Below, in pieces: positions 24,491-35,017 of a stretch of DNA of 64,000 nucleotides (the stretch's first letter is position 1; every line of letters starts with the position of its first letter). The position numbers and the translations under genes are program-made. The stretch covers positions 136,306 to 200,305 of the forward strand of contig NZ_BNBY01000014.1 in the NCBI RefSeq assembly GCF_014656195.1. The letters are read 5' to 3'. Source of the stretch: Kitasatospora xanthocidica (GTDB lineage Bacteria > Actinomycetota > Actinomycetes > Streptomycetales > Streptomycetaceae). Below the pieces are notes generated by a model that saw nothing but the letters and a program-made list of their open reading frames with translations, ran no database searches and was not told the origin of the DNA.

Positions 24491-25684
24491 ATGAATCAGA
24501 CCCTGTCGCTGGTTGTCCCGGCCCTGCTGCTGCCGGCCTGGGCGGTCCGCGGGCGCTACGGAGCGGCCTTCGTGACGACTGCGCTCGGTGCGGTCTCGGT
24601 GGCGGTCTCGGTCACCCTCTGGCTCACCGGCCGTTGGGTGGAGGGCGATCGCTGGGCCGGGGCGGTCGGGCTGGCCGAAGTGGCGGCCCTGCTGCTGGCG
24701 GTGCTGCTGACCTTGCGCGCCCAGGACGGCCCGCGGTGCGCGGCGGCCGCGTGGACGGCGTGCGGCGCGGTCACGCTCTGGCCGTCCCGCTTCCTGTACA
24801 TCGAGGGGCCGACCGACACGCTCACGCTCTTCGGCTTCGGATCGATGCTGTCCCTGCCGACGGTGCTGATCGGGCTCTACCTGCGGGGGCTCGACGACGG
24901 CCGGGCCCGCGCGGTGGCCGAGGCCAGACGGGCCCAGCGGCTCGAACTGGCCCACGACCTGCACGACTTCGTGGCACACGACGTCAGCGGCATGGTCGCC
25001 CAGGCCCAGGCGGGGGCGTACATGGCGGCGATCGACCCGGCACGGGCGGCCGAGGTGTTCGAGCGGATAGAGCAGGCCGGGCAGCGGGCCCTGGCCTCGC
25101 TGGACCGGACCGTGCAGCTGCTGCGCAGCGAGGAGGCGGGCGGCCGCAGTCCGCAGCCAGGCCTCGCCGAACTCGCCCAGGTGGCGGACCAGTTCACCGC
25201 ATCGGGCGGCGCCGAGGTCCGGCTGGAACTGCCGGAGGGGCCGGTGCCGCGCGAGGTGGAGGGCACCGTCCACCGGATCGCGGTCGAGTCCCTGACCAAC
25301 GTCCGGCGCCACGCTCCGGCCGCGCGGACTGTCGAGATCCGGGCCCGCCGCAGCGACGGACGACTGGAGCTGACCGTGACGGACGACGGCGGGGCGCCGG
25401 CCCCGGAGGGACGTCCGCGCCGGGGCGGCGGGAGTGGGCTCCCTGGGCTGGCAGCCCGGGTGGAGGCCCTCGGTGGTTCGCTGGAGGCCGGTCCGTACGC
25501 GGGGGAGGGGTGGCGGGTACGGGCGGTGCTGCCGCTGGACGCGACCGTCAGCGGATCGGAAGGATCAGGGCCAGAGCGGTCAGGGCCAGAGCGGTCAGGG
25601 CCAGAGCGGTCCGGGCCAGGGCGATCCGGATCGGAACGATCACAGGGGCCGACGCGGGTCGGCACGGGGGAGGTGCGGGGATGA
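24491..25684 (+). CDS. Sensor histidine kinase (NarL/DesK-type, HisKA_3)
   Basis: A 397-residue membrane kinase. Four TM segments occupy about residues 5-132, without a recognisable sensor domain. The dimerisation/phosphoacceptor helix has LAHDLHDFVAHDVS with His158. The ATP-binding domain carries an N-box (ESLTNVRRHAPAA) and a G-box (GGGSGLPGLAARVEALGGSL). The last 45 residues are a low-complexity tail with GPERS repeats encoded by 15-nt DNA repeats. The ATG at 24491 follows AGAGAGGTGG. It overlaps the response-regulator gene by ATGA, so the two are translationally coupled. Confidence 0.9.
   Translation: MNQTLSLVVPALLLPAWAVRGRYGAAFVTTALGAVSVAVSVTLWLTGRWVEGDRWAGAVGLAEVAALLLAVLLTLRAQDGPRCAAAAWTACGAVTLWPSRFLYIEGPTDTLTLFGFGSMLSLPTVLIGLYLRGLDDGRARAVAEARRAQRLELAHDLHDFVAHDVSGMVAQAQAGAYMAAIDPARAAEVFERIEQAGQRALASLDRTVQLLRSEEAGGRSPQPGLAELAQVADQFTASGGAEVRLELPEGPVPREVEGTVHRIAVESLTNVRRHAPAARTVEIRARRSDGRLELTVTDDGGAPAPEGRPRRGGGSGLPGLAARVEALGGSLEAGPYAGEGWRVRAVLPLDATVSGSEGSGPERSGPERSGPERSGPGRSGSERSQGPTRVGTGEVRG
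25565..25624. repeat. Four tandem 15-bp repeats in the kinase 3' end
   Basis: Three identical copies of TCAGGGCCAGAGCGG (25565-25609) and one diverged copy (25610-25624) encode the SGPER repeats. Confidence 0.85.
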
Positions 25685-26379
25685 GCAGTGGCGCGGGGCC
25701 GGTTCGGATCCTGATCGCGGACGACCAGGCGGACGTTCGCAGCGCGTTCCGGATGATTCTGGACGCCCAGCCGGACATGACGGTGGTGGCCGAGGCGGCG
25801 GACGGCGCTGCGGCGGTGGCGGAGGCGAGGAGGCTGAGACCGGACGTGGTGCTCGCGGACATCCGGATGCCGAAGCTCGACGGCCTGGAGGTCACCCGGC
25901 AACTTGCGGGCCAGCACAAGGTGATCGTGGTGACCACCTTCGACCTGGACGAGTACGTGCACACGGCGCTTCGGAACGGTGCGGCGGGCTTCCTGCTGAA
26001 GCGCTCGGGGCCGGTGCTCCTGATCGAGGCGGTCCGGGCGGCGATGGCCGGGGACGCGTTGATCAGCCCGCAGATCACCGTACGGCTCCTGCGGCACATG
26101 GCACTTCCGGGAGGGGAGCCGGGGCCCGGCCCGGGAACGGCCTCGGGGCCCTCCGGGCCGCCGCCGGCGGCCGGGCCGGTGGAGGAACTGACCGCACGGG
26201 AAAGGGAGATCGCCGAGCAGGTGGCGGACGGGGCGACCAATGCCGAGATCGGCGCGGGGCTGTTCATCTCACCGGGGACGGTGAAGAACCACCTCGCCAG
26301 CATCCAGCGCAAGCTCGGTGCCCGTAACCGGGTGGGCATCGCGGCTTGGGTGTGGGAGCAGGCGGCCGGCACCCGCTGA
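25681..26379 (+). CDS. NarL-family response regulator
   Basis: A 232-residue regulator. The receiver domain has the acidic pair in LIADDQ, phospho-acceptor Asp60 (DVVLADIRMPKLDG), Thr in VVTTF and Lys in FLLKRSG. A Gly/Pro-rich linker leads to a LuxR-type helix-turn-helix (ELTAREREIAEQVADGATNA through SPGTVKNHLASIQRKLGARNR). It starts with ATG overlapping the kinase stop and is its cognate partner. Possible targets include the divergent membrane protein, because of the repeated motif in that promoter. Confidence 0.92.
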   Translation: MSSGAGPVRILIADDQADVRSAFRMILDAQPDMTVVAEAADGAAAVAEARRLRPDVVLADIRMPKLDGLEVTRQLAGQHKVIVVTTFDLDEYVHTALRNGAAGFLLKRSGPVLLIEAVRAAMAGDALISPQITVRLLRHMALPGGEPGPGPGTASGPSGPPPAAGPVEELTAREREIAEQVADGATNAEIGAGLFISPGTVKNHLASIQRKLGARNRVGIAAWVWEQAAGTR

Positions 26380-26520
26380 CAGGCCCACCTACAGGTCCCA
26401 CCGACAGGACCACCCACAGGCCCCAACCCACAGGCCCCCACCTCCAGGGCGAGGGGAACAGCTCCCGGGGCGGAGGCCGCACAAGCGCGGCCCCGCGCCC
26501 GCGCCCGCCCCCGCCTCCGC

Positions 26521-26580
26521 GCTCGCCGCCTCCGCGCTCGCCGCCTCCGCGCTCGCCGCCTCCGCGCTCGCCGCCCCCGC
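26521..26580. repeat. Four tandem 15-bp repeats
   Basis: Copies of GCTCGCCGCCTCCGC begin at 26521, 26536, 26551 and 26566, the last with one substitution; a partial copy precedes them. Confidence 0.9.
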
Positions 26581-26919
26581 CCCCTGGCGCGCGTCCAGCC
26601 GCTGGCAGCCGGAGGCGGAGGGCGGCCGCCGCGGCGCAGGCGAACCCCGTCCGACGCCGAGTCCGCGCGCTTGTGAACGAAGGGTCAAGCGAGCGTTCGG
26701 AGTCCCGCCACCCCTCCGAGTGAGCCGCTATAACACGTCAACATGACGCCTCTAAATTTGCCCGAGGCGACGCATAGTTGATATAGGAATACGCCCCTGA
26801 CCAGCTGCTTCACAAGTAAATGCGACTGGTTGTGATCATTTGACTCCTTTGCGTCGACAAATCTGGGCATGTTCACATTCGCCATCATTCACATGGTGGC
26901 GTAGATCACAAAGATCGCG

Positions 26920-26942
26920 GTGAACTGCGTGTCGCAGATCAC
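26920..26942. promoter_or_regulatory. 23-bp inverted repeat upstream of nuoA
   Basis: GTGAACTGCG (26920-26929) and CGCAGATCAC (26933-26942) pair with one mismatch around TGT. It lies 14-36 nt upstream of the TAAGAT -10-like box, so it may bind an activator or repressor of the nuo operon. Confidence 0.5.
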
Positions 26943-26977
26943 AAGCGGACGGGCATAAGATGCGCTCGTTCCAGGCT

Positions 26978-26995
26978 TTGTGAACTGCCTCACAT
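26978..26995. promoter_or_regulatory. Rex-like operator in the nuo promoter
   Basis: TTGTGAACTGCCTCACAT matches the Rex operator consensus TTGTGAANNNNTTCACAA except at two positions. It lies just downstream of the -10-like TAAGAT at 26956-26961, where a repressor would block transcription. Rex, an NAD+/NADH sensor, controls nuo in Streptomyces coelicolor (established); the specific site here is inference. Confidence 0.6.
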
Positions 26996-27092
26996 GAGGT
27001 GGATCCCGGGAACCGGAGGGCGGGTTCACCTGAGTGTGACCTGCCGGTTCCGATCTGCAGTCAAGGACGACTGGACGGAGGGAGCGGGGGCT

Positions 27093-27452
27093 ATGAATGC
27101 CTACGCGCCGATCCTCGTACTCGGTGCCATCGCGGCGGCGTTCGCGGTCGGCTCCGTCGTGATGGCCTCACTCACCGGCCCCAAGCGCTACAACCGGGCC
27201 AAGTTGGAGGCGTACGAGTGCGGCATCGAGCCGACCCCGCAGCCCGTGGGCGGCGGTCGGTTCCCGATCAAGTACTACCTGACGGCGATGCTCTTCATCG
27301 TCTTCGACATCGAGATCGTCTTCCTCTACCCCTGGGCGGTGACCTTCGACGCCCTGGGGATCTTCGGGTTGGTCGAGATGCTGCTCTTCATCGCCACGGT
27401 CTTCGTCGCGTACGCCTACGTCTGGCGCCGCGGCGGCCTGGAGTGGGACTGA
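27093..27452 (+). CDS. nuoA: NADH-quinone oxidoreductase subunit A
   Basis: A 119-residue, three-TM subunit of the complex I membrane arm near the quinone site. Family motifs: KLEAYECGIEP with the conserved Cys of the loop, FPIKYYLTAMLFIVFDIEIVFLYPWA and the last helix LVEMLLFIATVF. The ATG at 27093 has ACGGAGGGAG upstream. It is first in the operon, 178 nt before nuoB, the largest gap in the cluster apart from the nuoL-nuoM insert. Confidence 0.97.
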   Translation: MNAYAPILVLGAIAAAFAVGSVVMASLTGPKRYNRAKLEAYECGIEPTPQPVGGGRFPIKYYLTAMLFIVFDIEIVFLYPWAVTFDALGIFGLVEMLLFIATVFVAYAYVWRRGGLEWD

Positions 27453-27630
27453 GCCCGGCGGGACCGACCCCGGAACGGTGGTGCCGACCCCCGGAGCGGT
27501 GGGGCCGGCCCTCGGAACGGGACTGTCGGAACGGGACTGAGCGCGGGGTGGCCGCCGCCCTTGTGAACGAGCGGACAAGCCCGAACGGGCCGGACGTACC
27601 AGAGGACTTGAGGGCATTGAGAGGGATCTG

Positions 27631-28185
27631 ATGGGAATCGAGGAGAAGCTGCCGAGCGGCTTTCTGCTCACGACCGTGGAGACGGCCGCCGGCTGGGTGC
27701 GCAAGGCGTCACTCTTCCCGGCCACCTTCGGTCTGGCCTGCTGCGCGATCGAGATGATGACCACCGGTGCCGGCCGCTACGACCTGGCCCGGTTCGGGAT
27801 GGAGGTCTTCCGGGGTTCTCCCCGGCAGGCCGATCTGATGATCGTGGCGGGCCGGGTGAGCCAGAAGATGGCACCGGTGCTGCGCCAGGTGTACGACCAG
27901 ATGCCCAACCCCAAGTGGGTGATCTCGATGGGCGTCTGCGCCTCCTCCGGCGGGATGTTCAACAACTACGCGATCGTGCAGGGCGTCGACCACATCGTTC
28001 CGGTGGACATCTACCTGCCCGGTTGTCCGCCCCGTCCGGAGATGCTGATGGACGCCATCCTGAAGCTGCACGACAAGATCCAGCACGAGCCGCTCGGGGT
28101 GAACCGGCGCCGGGCCGAGGAGCTCGGCGAGGCGCTCGCCCTGCAGGCCACCCCGATCAGCGAGATGCGGGGGCAGCTGCGATGA
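27631..28185 (+). CDS. nuoB: NADH-quinone oxidoreductase subunit B
   Basis: A 184-residue subunit that carries the terminal 4Fe-4S cluster N2, next to the quinone site. The ligands are the tandem Cys37-Cys38 (GLACCAIEMM), Cys103 (GVCASSGGMF) and Cys132 (LPGCPPRPE), all present. The ATG at 27631 is preceded by GAGAGGGA; the stop overlaps nuoC as ATGA. Length is normal for actinobacterial NuoB. Confidence 0.98.
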   Translation: MGIEEKLPSGFLLTTVETAAGWVRKASLFPATFGLACCAIEMMTTGAGRYDLARFGMEVFRGSPRQADLMIVAGRVSQKMAPVLRQVYDQMPNPKWVISMGVCASSGGMFNNYAIVQGVDHIVPVDIYLPGCPPRPEMLMDAILKLHDKIQHEPLGVNRRRAEELGEALALQATPISEMRGQLR

Positions 28186-28895
28186 ACGAGCAGGTACCCG
28201 AGACCCGCCGCGAGCACCCGGTCCGCGAGATCCCGGTCGAGGTGGTCGGCCGCCGCCAGGGCATGTTCGGCGCCCAGGGCAGCGGCGACACCTCCGGTTT
28301 CGGCGGTCTGGCGACGCCGGTGGTGCTGCCCGGTCCGAGCGAACGCCCGTACGGCGGTTGGTTCGACGAGGTCGCCGACGAGTTGGAGGGAGCCCTGGAG
28401 GAGCAGGGCCTGGACCCGGTCGAGGTGATCGAGAAGACCGTGGTCGACCGCGGCGAGCTCACCTTCCACATCGACCGCGCCCACCTGCTGAGGACCGTCC
28501 GGGTCCTGCGCGACGACCCGGCGCTGCGCTTCGAACTGTGCCTGGGCGTCAGCGGCGTGCACTACCCGGGTGACAAGGGCCGCGAGCTGCACGCGGTCTA
28601 CCACCTGCGCTCGATCACCCACGGCCGGCTGATCCGGGTGGAGGTCACCGCGCCCGACGCCGACCCGCGCGTCCCCTCCGTGGTGAGCGTCTACCCGACC
28701 AACGACTGGCACGAGCGCGAGGTCTACGACTTCTTCGGCCTGGTCTTCGAGGGCCACCCGGCGCTCACCCGGATCATGATGCCGGACGACTGGCTGGGCC
28801 ACCCGCAGCGCAAGGACTACCCGCTCGGCGGCATCCCCGTCGAGTACAAGGGCGCCCAGATCCCGGCTCCCGACCAGCGGAGGTCGTACAGCTGA
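28182..28895 (+). CDS. nuoC: NADH-quinone oxidoreductase subunit C
   Basis: A 237-residue 30-kDa subunit of the peripheral arm, separate from NuoD (fused in enterobacteria). The family signature is YPTNDWHEREVYDFFGLVFEGHP followed by RIMMPDDW and the docking tail RKDYPLGGIPVEYKG. The first 55 residues are an actinobacterial extension. It is translationally coupled to nuoB (ATGA) and to nuoD (TGATG). Confidence 0.97.
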   Translation: MNEQVPETRREHPVREIPVEVVGRRQGMFGAQGSGDTSGFGGLATPVVLPGPSERPYGGWFDEVADELEGALEEQGLDPVEVIEKTVVDRGELTFHIDRAHLLRTVRVLRDDPALRFELCLGVSGVHYPGDKGRELHAVYHLRSITHGRLIRVEVTAPDADPRVPSVVSVYPTNDWHEREVYDFFGLVFEGHPALTRIMMPDDWLGHPQRKDYPLGGIPVEYKGAQIPAPDQRRSYS

Positions 28896-30247
28896 TGAAC
28901 ACTCGGCACTACGAAGGCAGCCGCGGGGAAGCCGCGGAAGCAGACGCCCGGGAGACCACCGAGGGCCGGGTCTTCACCGTCACCGGCGGCGACTGGGGCG
29001 AGGTGGTCGAGGCGGTCGGCCGGGCCGACGACGAGCGCATCATCGTCAACATGGGCCCCCAGCACCCGTCCACCCACGGCGTGCTGCGGCTGATCCTGGA
29101 GATCGACGGCGAGACGGTGAAGGAGGCCCGCTGCGGCATCGGCTACCTGCACACCGGCATCGAGAAGAACATGGAGTTCCGCAACTGGGTCCAGGGCACC
29201 ACCTTCGTGACCCGCATGGACTACCTGACCCCGCTGTTCAACGAGACCGCCTACTGCCTGGCGGTCGAGAAGCTGCTCGGCATCACCGACGACATCCCGG
29301 ACCGGGCCAACGTCATCCGGGTGATGATGATGGAGCTCAACCGGATCTCCTCGCACCTGGTCTGCCTGGCCACCGGCGGCATGGAGATCGGCTCCACCAC
29401 CCTGATGATCTACGGCTTCCGGGACCGCGAACTGATCCTGGACGTCTTCGAGCTGGTCACCGGCCTGCGCATGAACCACGCGTACGTGCGCCCCGGCGGT
29501 CTCGCCCAGGACCTGCCGCCCGGCGCCGTCGACCAGATCCGCGAGGCGGTCAGGACGATCCGCTCCCGGATGCACGAGTACGACAAACTCGCCACCGGCA
29601 ACCCGGTGTTCAAGGCCCGCCTGGTCGACGTCGGCTTCCTGGACCTGCCCGGCTGCCTGGCCCTCGGCGCCACCGGCCCGATCCTGCGCGCCACCGGCCT
29701 GCCGCACGACCTGCGCAAGACCGACCCGTACTGCGGTTACGAGGACTACGACTTCGAGGTCGCGATCGCGGACAGCGCCGACTCCTACGGCCGCTTCCTG
29801 ATCCGCCTGGAGGAGATGAAGCAGTCGCTGCGGATCGTCGAGCAGTGCCTGGACCGGCTGCGTCCGGGCCCGGTCATGGTGGCCGACAAGAAGATCGCCT
29901 GGCCGGCCCAACTGGCCGTCGGCCCGGACGGGATGGGCAACTCGCTCGACCACATCCGGAAGATCATGGGCACCTCGATGGAGGCCCTGATCCACCACTT
30001 CAAGCTGGTCACCGAGGGCTTCCGGGTCCCGGTCGGCCAGGCGTACGCGGCGGTCGAGTCGCCCAAGGGCGAGCTGGGCGTGCACGTGGTCAGCGACGGC
30101 GGGACGCGCCCGTACCGGGTGCACTTCCGGGACCCGTCGTTCACCAATCTGCAGACGATGGCGGCGATGTGCGAAGGCGGCCAGGTGGCCGACGTGATCG
30201 TCGCGGTGGCCGGGATCGACCCGGTGATGGGAGGCGTGGACCGGTGA
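28895..30247 (+). CDS. nuoD: NADH-quinone oxidoreductase subunit D
   Basis: A 450-residue 49-kDa subunit that forms the quinone-binding pocket with NuoB. It has the signature NMGPQHPSTHGVLRLILEIDGE with the quinone-contacting His, the Tyr in GCG-type segment RCGIGYLHTGIEKNME, and the C-terminal VIVAVAGIDPVMGGVDR. The N-terminal 45 residues are charged and not conserved in form. It shares one base with the nuoC stop. Confidence 0.98.
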   Translation: MNTRHYEGSRGEAAEADARETTEGRVFTVTGGDWGEVVEAVGRADDERIIVNMGPQHPSTHGVLRLILEIDGETVKEARCGIGYLHTGIEKNMEFRNWVQGTTFVTRMDYLTPLFNETAYCLAVEKLLGITDDIPDRANVIRVMMMELNRISSHLVCLATGGMEIGSTTLMIYGFRDRELILDVFELVTGLRMNHAYVRPGGLAQDLPPGAVDQIREAVRTIRSRMHEYDKLATGNPVFKARLVDVGFLDLPGCLALGATGPILRATGLPHDLRKTDPYCGYEDYDFEVAIADSADSYGRFLIRLEEMKQSLRIVEQCLDRLRPGPVMVADKKIAWPAQLAVGPDGMGNSLDHIRKIMGTSMEALIHHFKLVTEGFRVPVGQAYAAVESPKGELGVHVVSDGGTRPYRVHFRDPSFTNLQTMAAMCEGGQVADVIVAVAGIDPVMGGVDR

Positions 30248-31133
30248 CCAACGTCGAACTCGGACTGCCGGCGCTGCCGGCCGCACCGTACCCCGAGGAG
30301 GTGCGCGCCCGGCTGGCCGCCGACGCCGCCGAGCTGATCGCCCGCTACCCGGAGCCGCGTTCGGCGCTGCTGCCGCTGCTGCACCTGGTGCAGGCGGAGG
30401 AGGGCTTCGTCAGCCCGACCGGGATCCGGTTCTGCGCCGAGCGCCTGGACCTCACCACCGCCGAGGTCACCGCCGTCGCGACCTTCTACACCATGTACCG
30501 GCGGCGCCCGGCCGGGAAGTACCACGTCGGGGTCTGCACCAACACCCTGTGCGCGGTGCTCGGCGGGGACCAGATCTTCGCCGAGCTCCAGGAGCACCTG
30601 GGCGTCCGCAACAACGAGACCACCGAGGACGGCGAGGTCTCGATCGAGCACATCGAGTGCAACGCGGCCTGCGACTACGCGCCCGTGGTGATGGTCAACT
30701 GGGAGTTCTTCGACAACCAGACCCCGGAGAGCGCCCGGCAGCTGGTCGACGACCTGCGGGCCGGCCGTGAGGTCCGGCCCACCCGGGGTGCCCGGTTGTG
30801 CGGCTTCAAGGAGACCGCGCGGATCCTGGCCGGCTTCCCGGACGAGCGCCCGGGCGCCAACGACGAGTCCGGCGCCGGCGGCGCGCCCTCGCTGGCCGGT
30901 CTGCGGCTGGCCCGCGGCGAGGCCCTGCCCGGCACCCCCGGCACCCGCGTCGTCTCACCCCGCAACGAGCCACCCCGAACCGACGCGCCCCGAACCGACG
31001 CGCCCCGAACCGACGCGCCCCGCACCGACGCCCCCCGCGACGAGGCCCCCCGCGACGAGGCCCCCCGCAGCGACGCACCGCGCACCGACGCGCCCCGCAC
31101 CGAGGGCACCGGCCAGGAAGGGAGCGAGGCGTG

Positions 31134-31134
<1 letters not shown>
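30244..31134 (+). CDS. nuoE: NADH-quinone oxidoreductase subunit E with repeat tail
   Basis: A 296-residue 24-kDa subunit with 2Fe-2S cluster N1a, ligated by Cys98, Cys103, Cys139 and Cys143 (CTNTLC, CNAAC). The conserved domain ends near residue 205; the rest is a disordered extension that finishes with nine PRTDA-type units (about 244-288), encoded by nine 15-bp repeats. Enteric NuoE is about 166 residues, so the tail is unusual. The GTG at 30244 overlaps the nuoD stop (GTGA). Confidence 0.96.
30973..31107. repeat. Nine tandem 15-bp repeats in the nuoE 3' end
   Basis: The pattern CCCCGAACCGACGCG (PRTDA) is repeated nine times with variants (PRDEA, PRSDA, PRTEG); the first three copies are identical. 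Confidence 0.9.
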
Positions 31135-32491
<1,357 letters not shown>

Positions 32492-32495
<4 letters not shown>

Positions 32496-35017
32496 CGATC
32501 ACAGAGCCAACCGCCTCCACGGGAGAGAAGCCCGCGGTCGAACTGGTCACGCTCACCATCGACGGCGTCGAAGTGCAGGTCCCCAAGGGGACGTTGGTGA
32601 TCCGGGCGGCCGAGACCATCGGCACCCAGATCCCGCGCTTCTGCGACCATCCGCTGCTCGACCCGGCCGGCGCCTGCCGGCAGTGCATCGTCGAGGTCGA
32701 GGGCCAGCGCAAGCCGGTCGCCTCCTGCACCATCCCGGTGGCCGAGGGCATGGTGGTGCGCACCCAGCTCAGCTCGCCGGTGGCCGAGAAGGCGCAGCGC
32801 GGCGTGATGGAGCTGCTGCTGATCAACCACCCGCTGGACTGCCCGGTCTGCGACAAGGGCGGCGAGTGCCCGCTGCAGAACCAGGCGATGTCCAGCGGAG
32901 CCGCGGACTCCCGCTTCGAGGGCATGAAGCGCACCTACGAGAAGCCGGTGCCGATCAGCAGCCAGGTGCTGCTGGACCGCGAGCGCTGCGTGCTGTGCGC
33001 GCGCTGCACCCGCTTCTCGCAGCAGATCGCCGGGGACCCGTTCATCGACCTGGTGGAGCGCGGGGCGCTGCAGCAGGTCGGCACCGGCGAGGGGGACGAC
33101 TTCGAGTCTTACTTCTCCGGGAACACCATCCAGATCTGCCCGGTGGGCGCGCTGACCTCGGCGGCCTACCGGTTCCGCTCGCGCCCCTTCGACCTGGTCT
33201 CCTCGCCGAGCGTGTGCGAGCACTGCTCGGCGGGCTGCGCGCAGCGCACCGACCACCGCCGCGGCAAGGTGCTGCGCCGGCTGGCGGGCGAGGACCCGGC
33301 GGTGAACGAGGAGTGGAACTGCGACAAGGGCCGCTTCGCGTTCCGCTACGCCCAGCAGCGGGACCGGCTGACCACCCCGCTGGTGCGGGTGGACGGCGAG
33401 CTGGTGCCGGCCTCCTGGCCGGAGGCGCTGGCGAGGGCCGCCGCGGGTCTGCGCGGCGCCCGGACGGGCGTGCTGGCCGGCGGCCGGGTGACGGTCGAGG
33501 ACGCGTACGCGTACGCCAAGTTCGCCCGGGTGGTGCTGGGCACCAACGACGTGGACTTCCGGGCCCGCCCGCACAGCGGCGAGGAGGCGGACTTCCTGGC
33601 CGCGGCGGTCGCCGGGCGCGGGGTGGACGTGGACGGCTCGGGCCTGACGTACGAGCGGCTGGAGCAGGCGCCGGCGGTGCTGCTGGCCGGTTTCGAGCCG
33701 GAGGAGGAGTCGCCGATCGTCTTCCTGCGGCTGCGCAAGGCGGTCCGCGGCCGCGGTCAGAAGGTGTTCTCGGTGGCCGCGTTCGGCTCCCGGGGCCTGG
33801 CGAAGCTGCGCGGCGGGCTGCTGCCGGCGGCGCCGGGCACCGAGCCGGAGTGGTTCGCGGCACTGGCGGCGGACGAGCCGCTGAACGACGAGGCGGGCCG
33901 GGCGGCCGAACTGCTGCGCGCGCCGGGCGCGGTGATCCTGGCGGGCGAGCGGCTGGCCGCCGTGCCGGGCGCGCTGACGGCGGTGCTGCGGCTGGCGCAC
34001 GCGACCGGTGCCCGGCTGGCGTGGGTGCCGCGTAGGGCGGGCGAGCGCGGGGCCGTGGAGGCGGGCGCGCTGCCGGGGCTGCTGCCCGGTGGCCGTCCGG
34101 TGGCCGCCGCGGCGGCGCGGGCCGAGGCGGCCGCGGTGTGGGGGGTGGCGGAGCTGCCGTCCAAGCCGGGCCGTTCCACCGACCAGATCCTGGCGGCGGC
34201 CGCGCAGGGCGAGTTGGACGCGCTGCTGATCGGCGGCGTGGACCCGGACGACCTGGCGGACCCGGCGCTGGCCGACGAGGCGCTGGCCGCCGTCCCCTTC
34301 GTGGTGTCGCTGGAGCTGCGGCCCTCGGCGGTGACGGCGCGCGCGGACGTGGTGCTGCCGGTGGCGGCGGTGGCGGAGAAGGCCGGCACCTTCCTGGACT
34401 GGGAGGGCCGGGTGCGGATGTTCGAGGCCGCGCTCAAGCCGGACCAGCAGATGGGCCGTCATCTGCAGTCGGATCTGCGGGTGCTGGCGATGCTGGCGGA
34501 CGCGCTGGGCCACCGGCTGGGCCTGCCCGACGTCCGGGCGGCGCGGCTGGAGCTGGACGCCTTCGCCCCCTGGGAGGGCGACCGCGCGGCCGGTCCGGCG
34601 GCCCACCCGGGCCTGCTGCCCCGTCCGGCCACCGGCCAGGCGGTGCTGGCGGGCTGGCGTCCGCTGCTGGACGAGGGCACGTTGCAGCAGGGTGATCCGC
34701 ACCTGGCGGGCACCCGGCACCGGGTGGTGGCCCGGATCTCGGCCGAGACGGCGAAGGAGATCGGCGCCGAGTCGGCCGCCGCGCTGCGGCTGACCGGCCC
34801 GGCCGGCTCGCTGACGCTGCCGCTGGAGGTCACCGGCTCGCTCCCGGACCGCACGGTCTGGATCCCGCTCAACTCGACGCCGGGCGGCGCCCACCGCGCG
34901 CTCGGCACCACCGTCGGCCACCTGGTCACGATCGCCGCGGCCGAGGCCGAGCCCGAGCCGGCGGCGCAGGCCCCGGCCGGGGCGGGCGCGGGCGAAGGGG
35001 AAGGGGAGGACCGATGA
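32492..35017 (+). CDS. nuoG: NADH-quinone oxidoreductase subunit G
   Basis: An 841-residue 75-kDa subunit of the electron-input module. N1b 2Fe-2S: Cys51, Cys62, Cys65, Cys79. N5: His113, Cys117, Cys120, Cys126. N4: Cys166, Cys169, Cys172, Cys216. In addition the off-path cluster N7 is complete: Cys242-X2-Cys245-X3-Cys249-X27-Cys277, as in E. coli and Thermus. A molybdopterin-oxidoreductase-like domain without cofactor follows, and a DMSO-reductase-type C-terminal barrel closes the chain. The GTG at 32492 overlaps the nuoF stop and AGGGAGGTG lies upstream. Confidence 0.97.

Larger units (their letters stand above)
26380..27092. other. Long intergenic region before nuoA
   Basis: The first 340 nt are CG-rich low complexity with 15-bp tandem repeats (26521-26580) and no credible gene. 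From about 26725 to 27000 the sequence becomes strikingly AT-rich for this genome and holds the nuo promoter: TTCACAT and GATCACAA direct repeats, a 23-bp inverted repeat, a TAAGAT -10-like box (26956-26961) and a Rex-like site. The last 90 nt are leader. Confidence 0.7.

Noticed and set aside
26389..26746. Small open frames upstream of nuoA rich in Ser-Pro-Pro-Arg repeats
   Set aside because: They are generated by the 15-bp tandem repeats, have no start signal and no plausible product.
30973..31107. Possible CRISPR array or mobile-element remnant
   Set aside because: The 15-bp units have no spacers and stay in frame within nuoE; they are a coding minisatellite.
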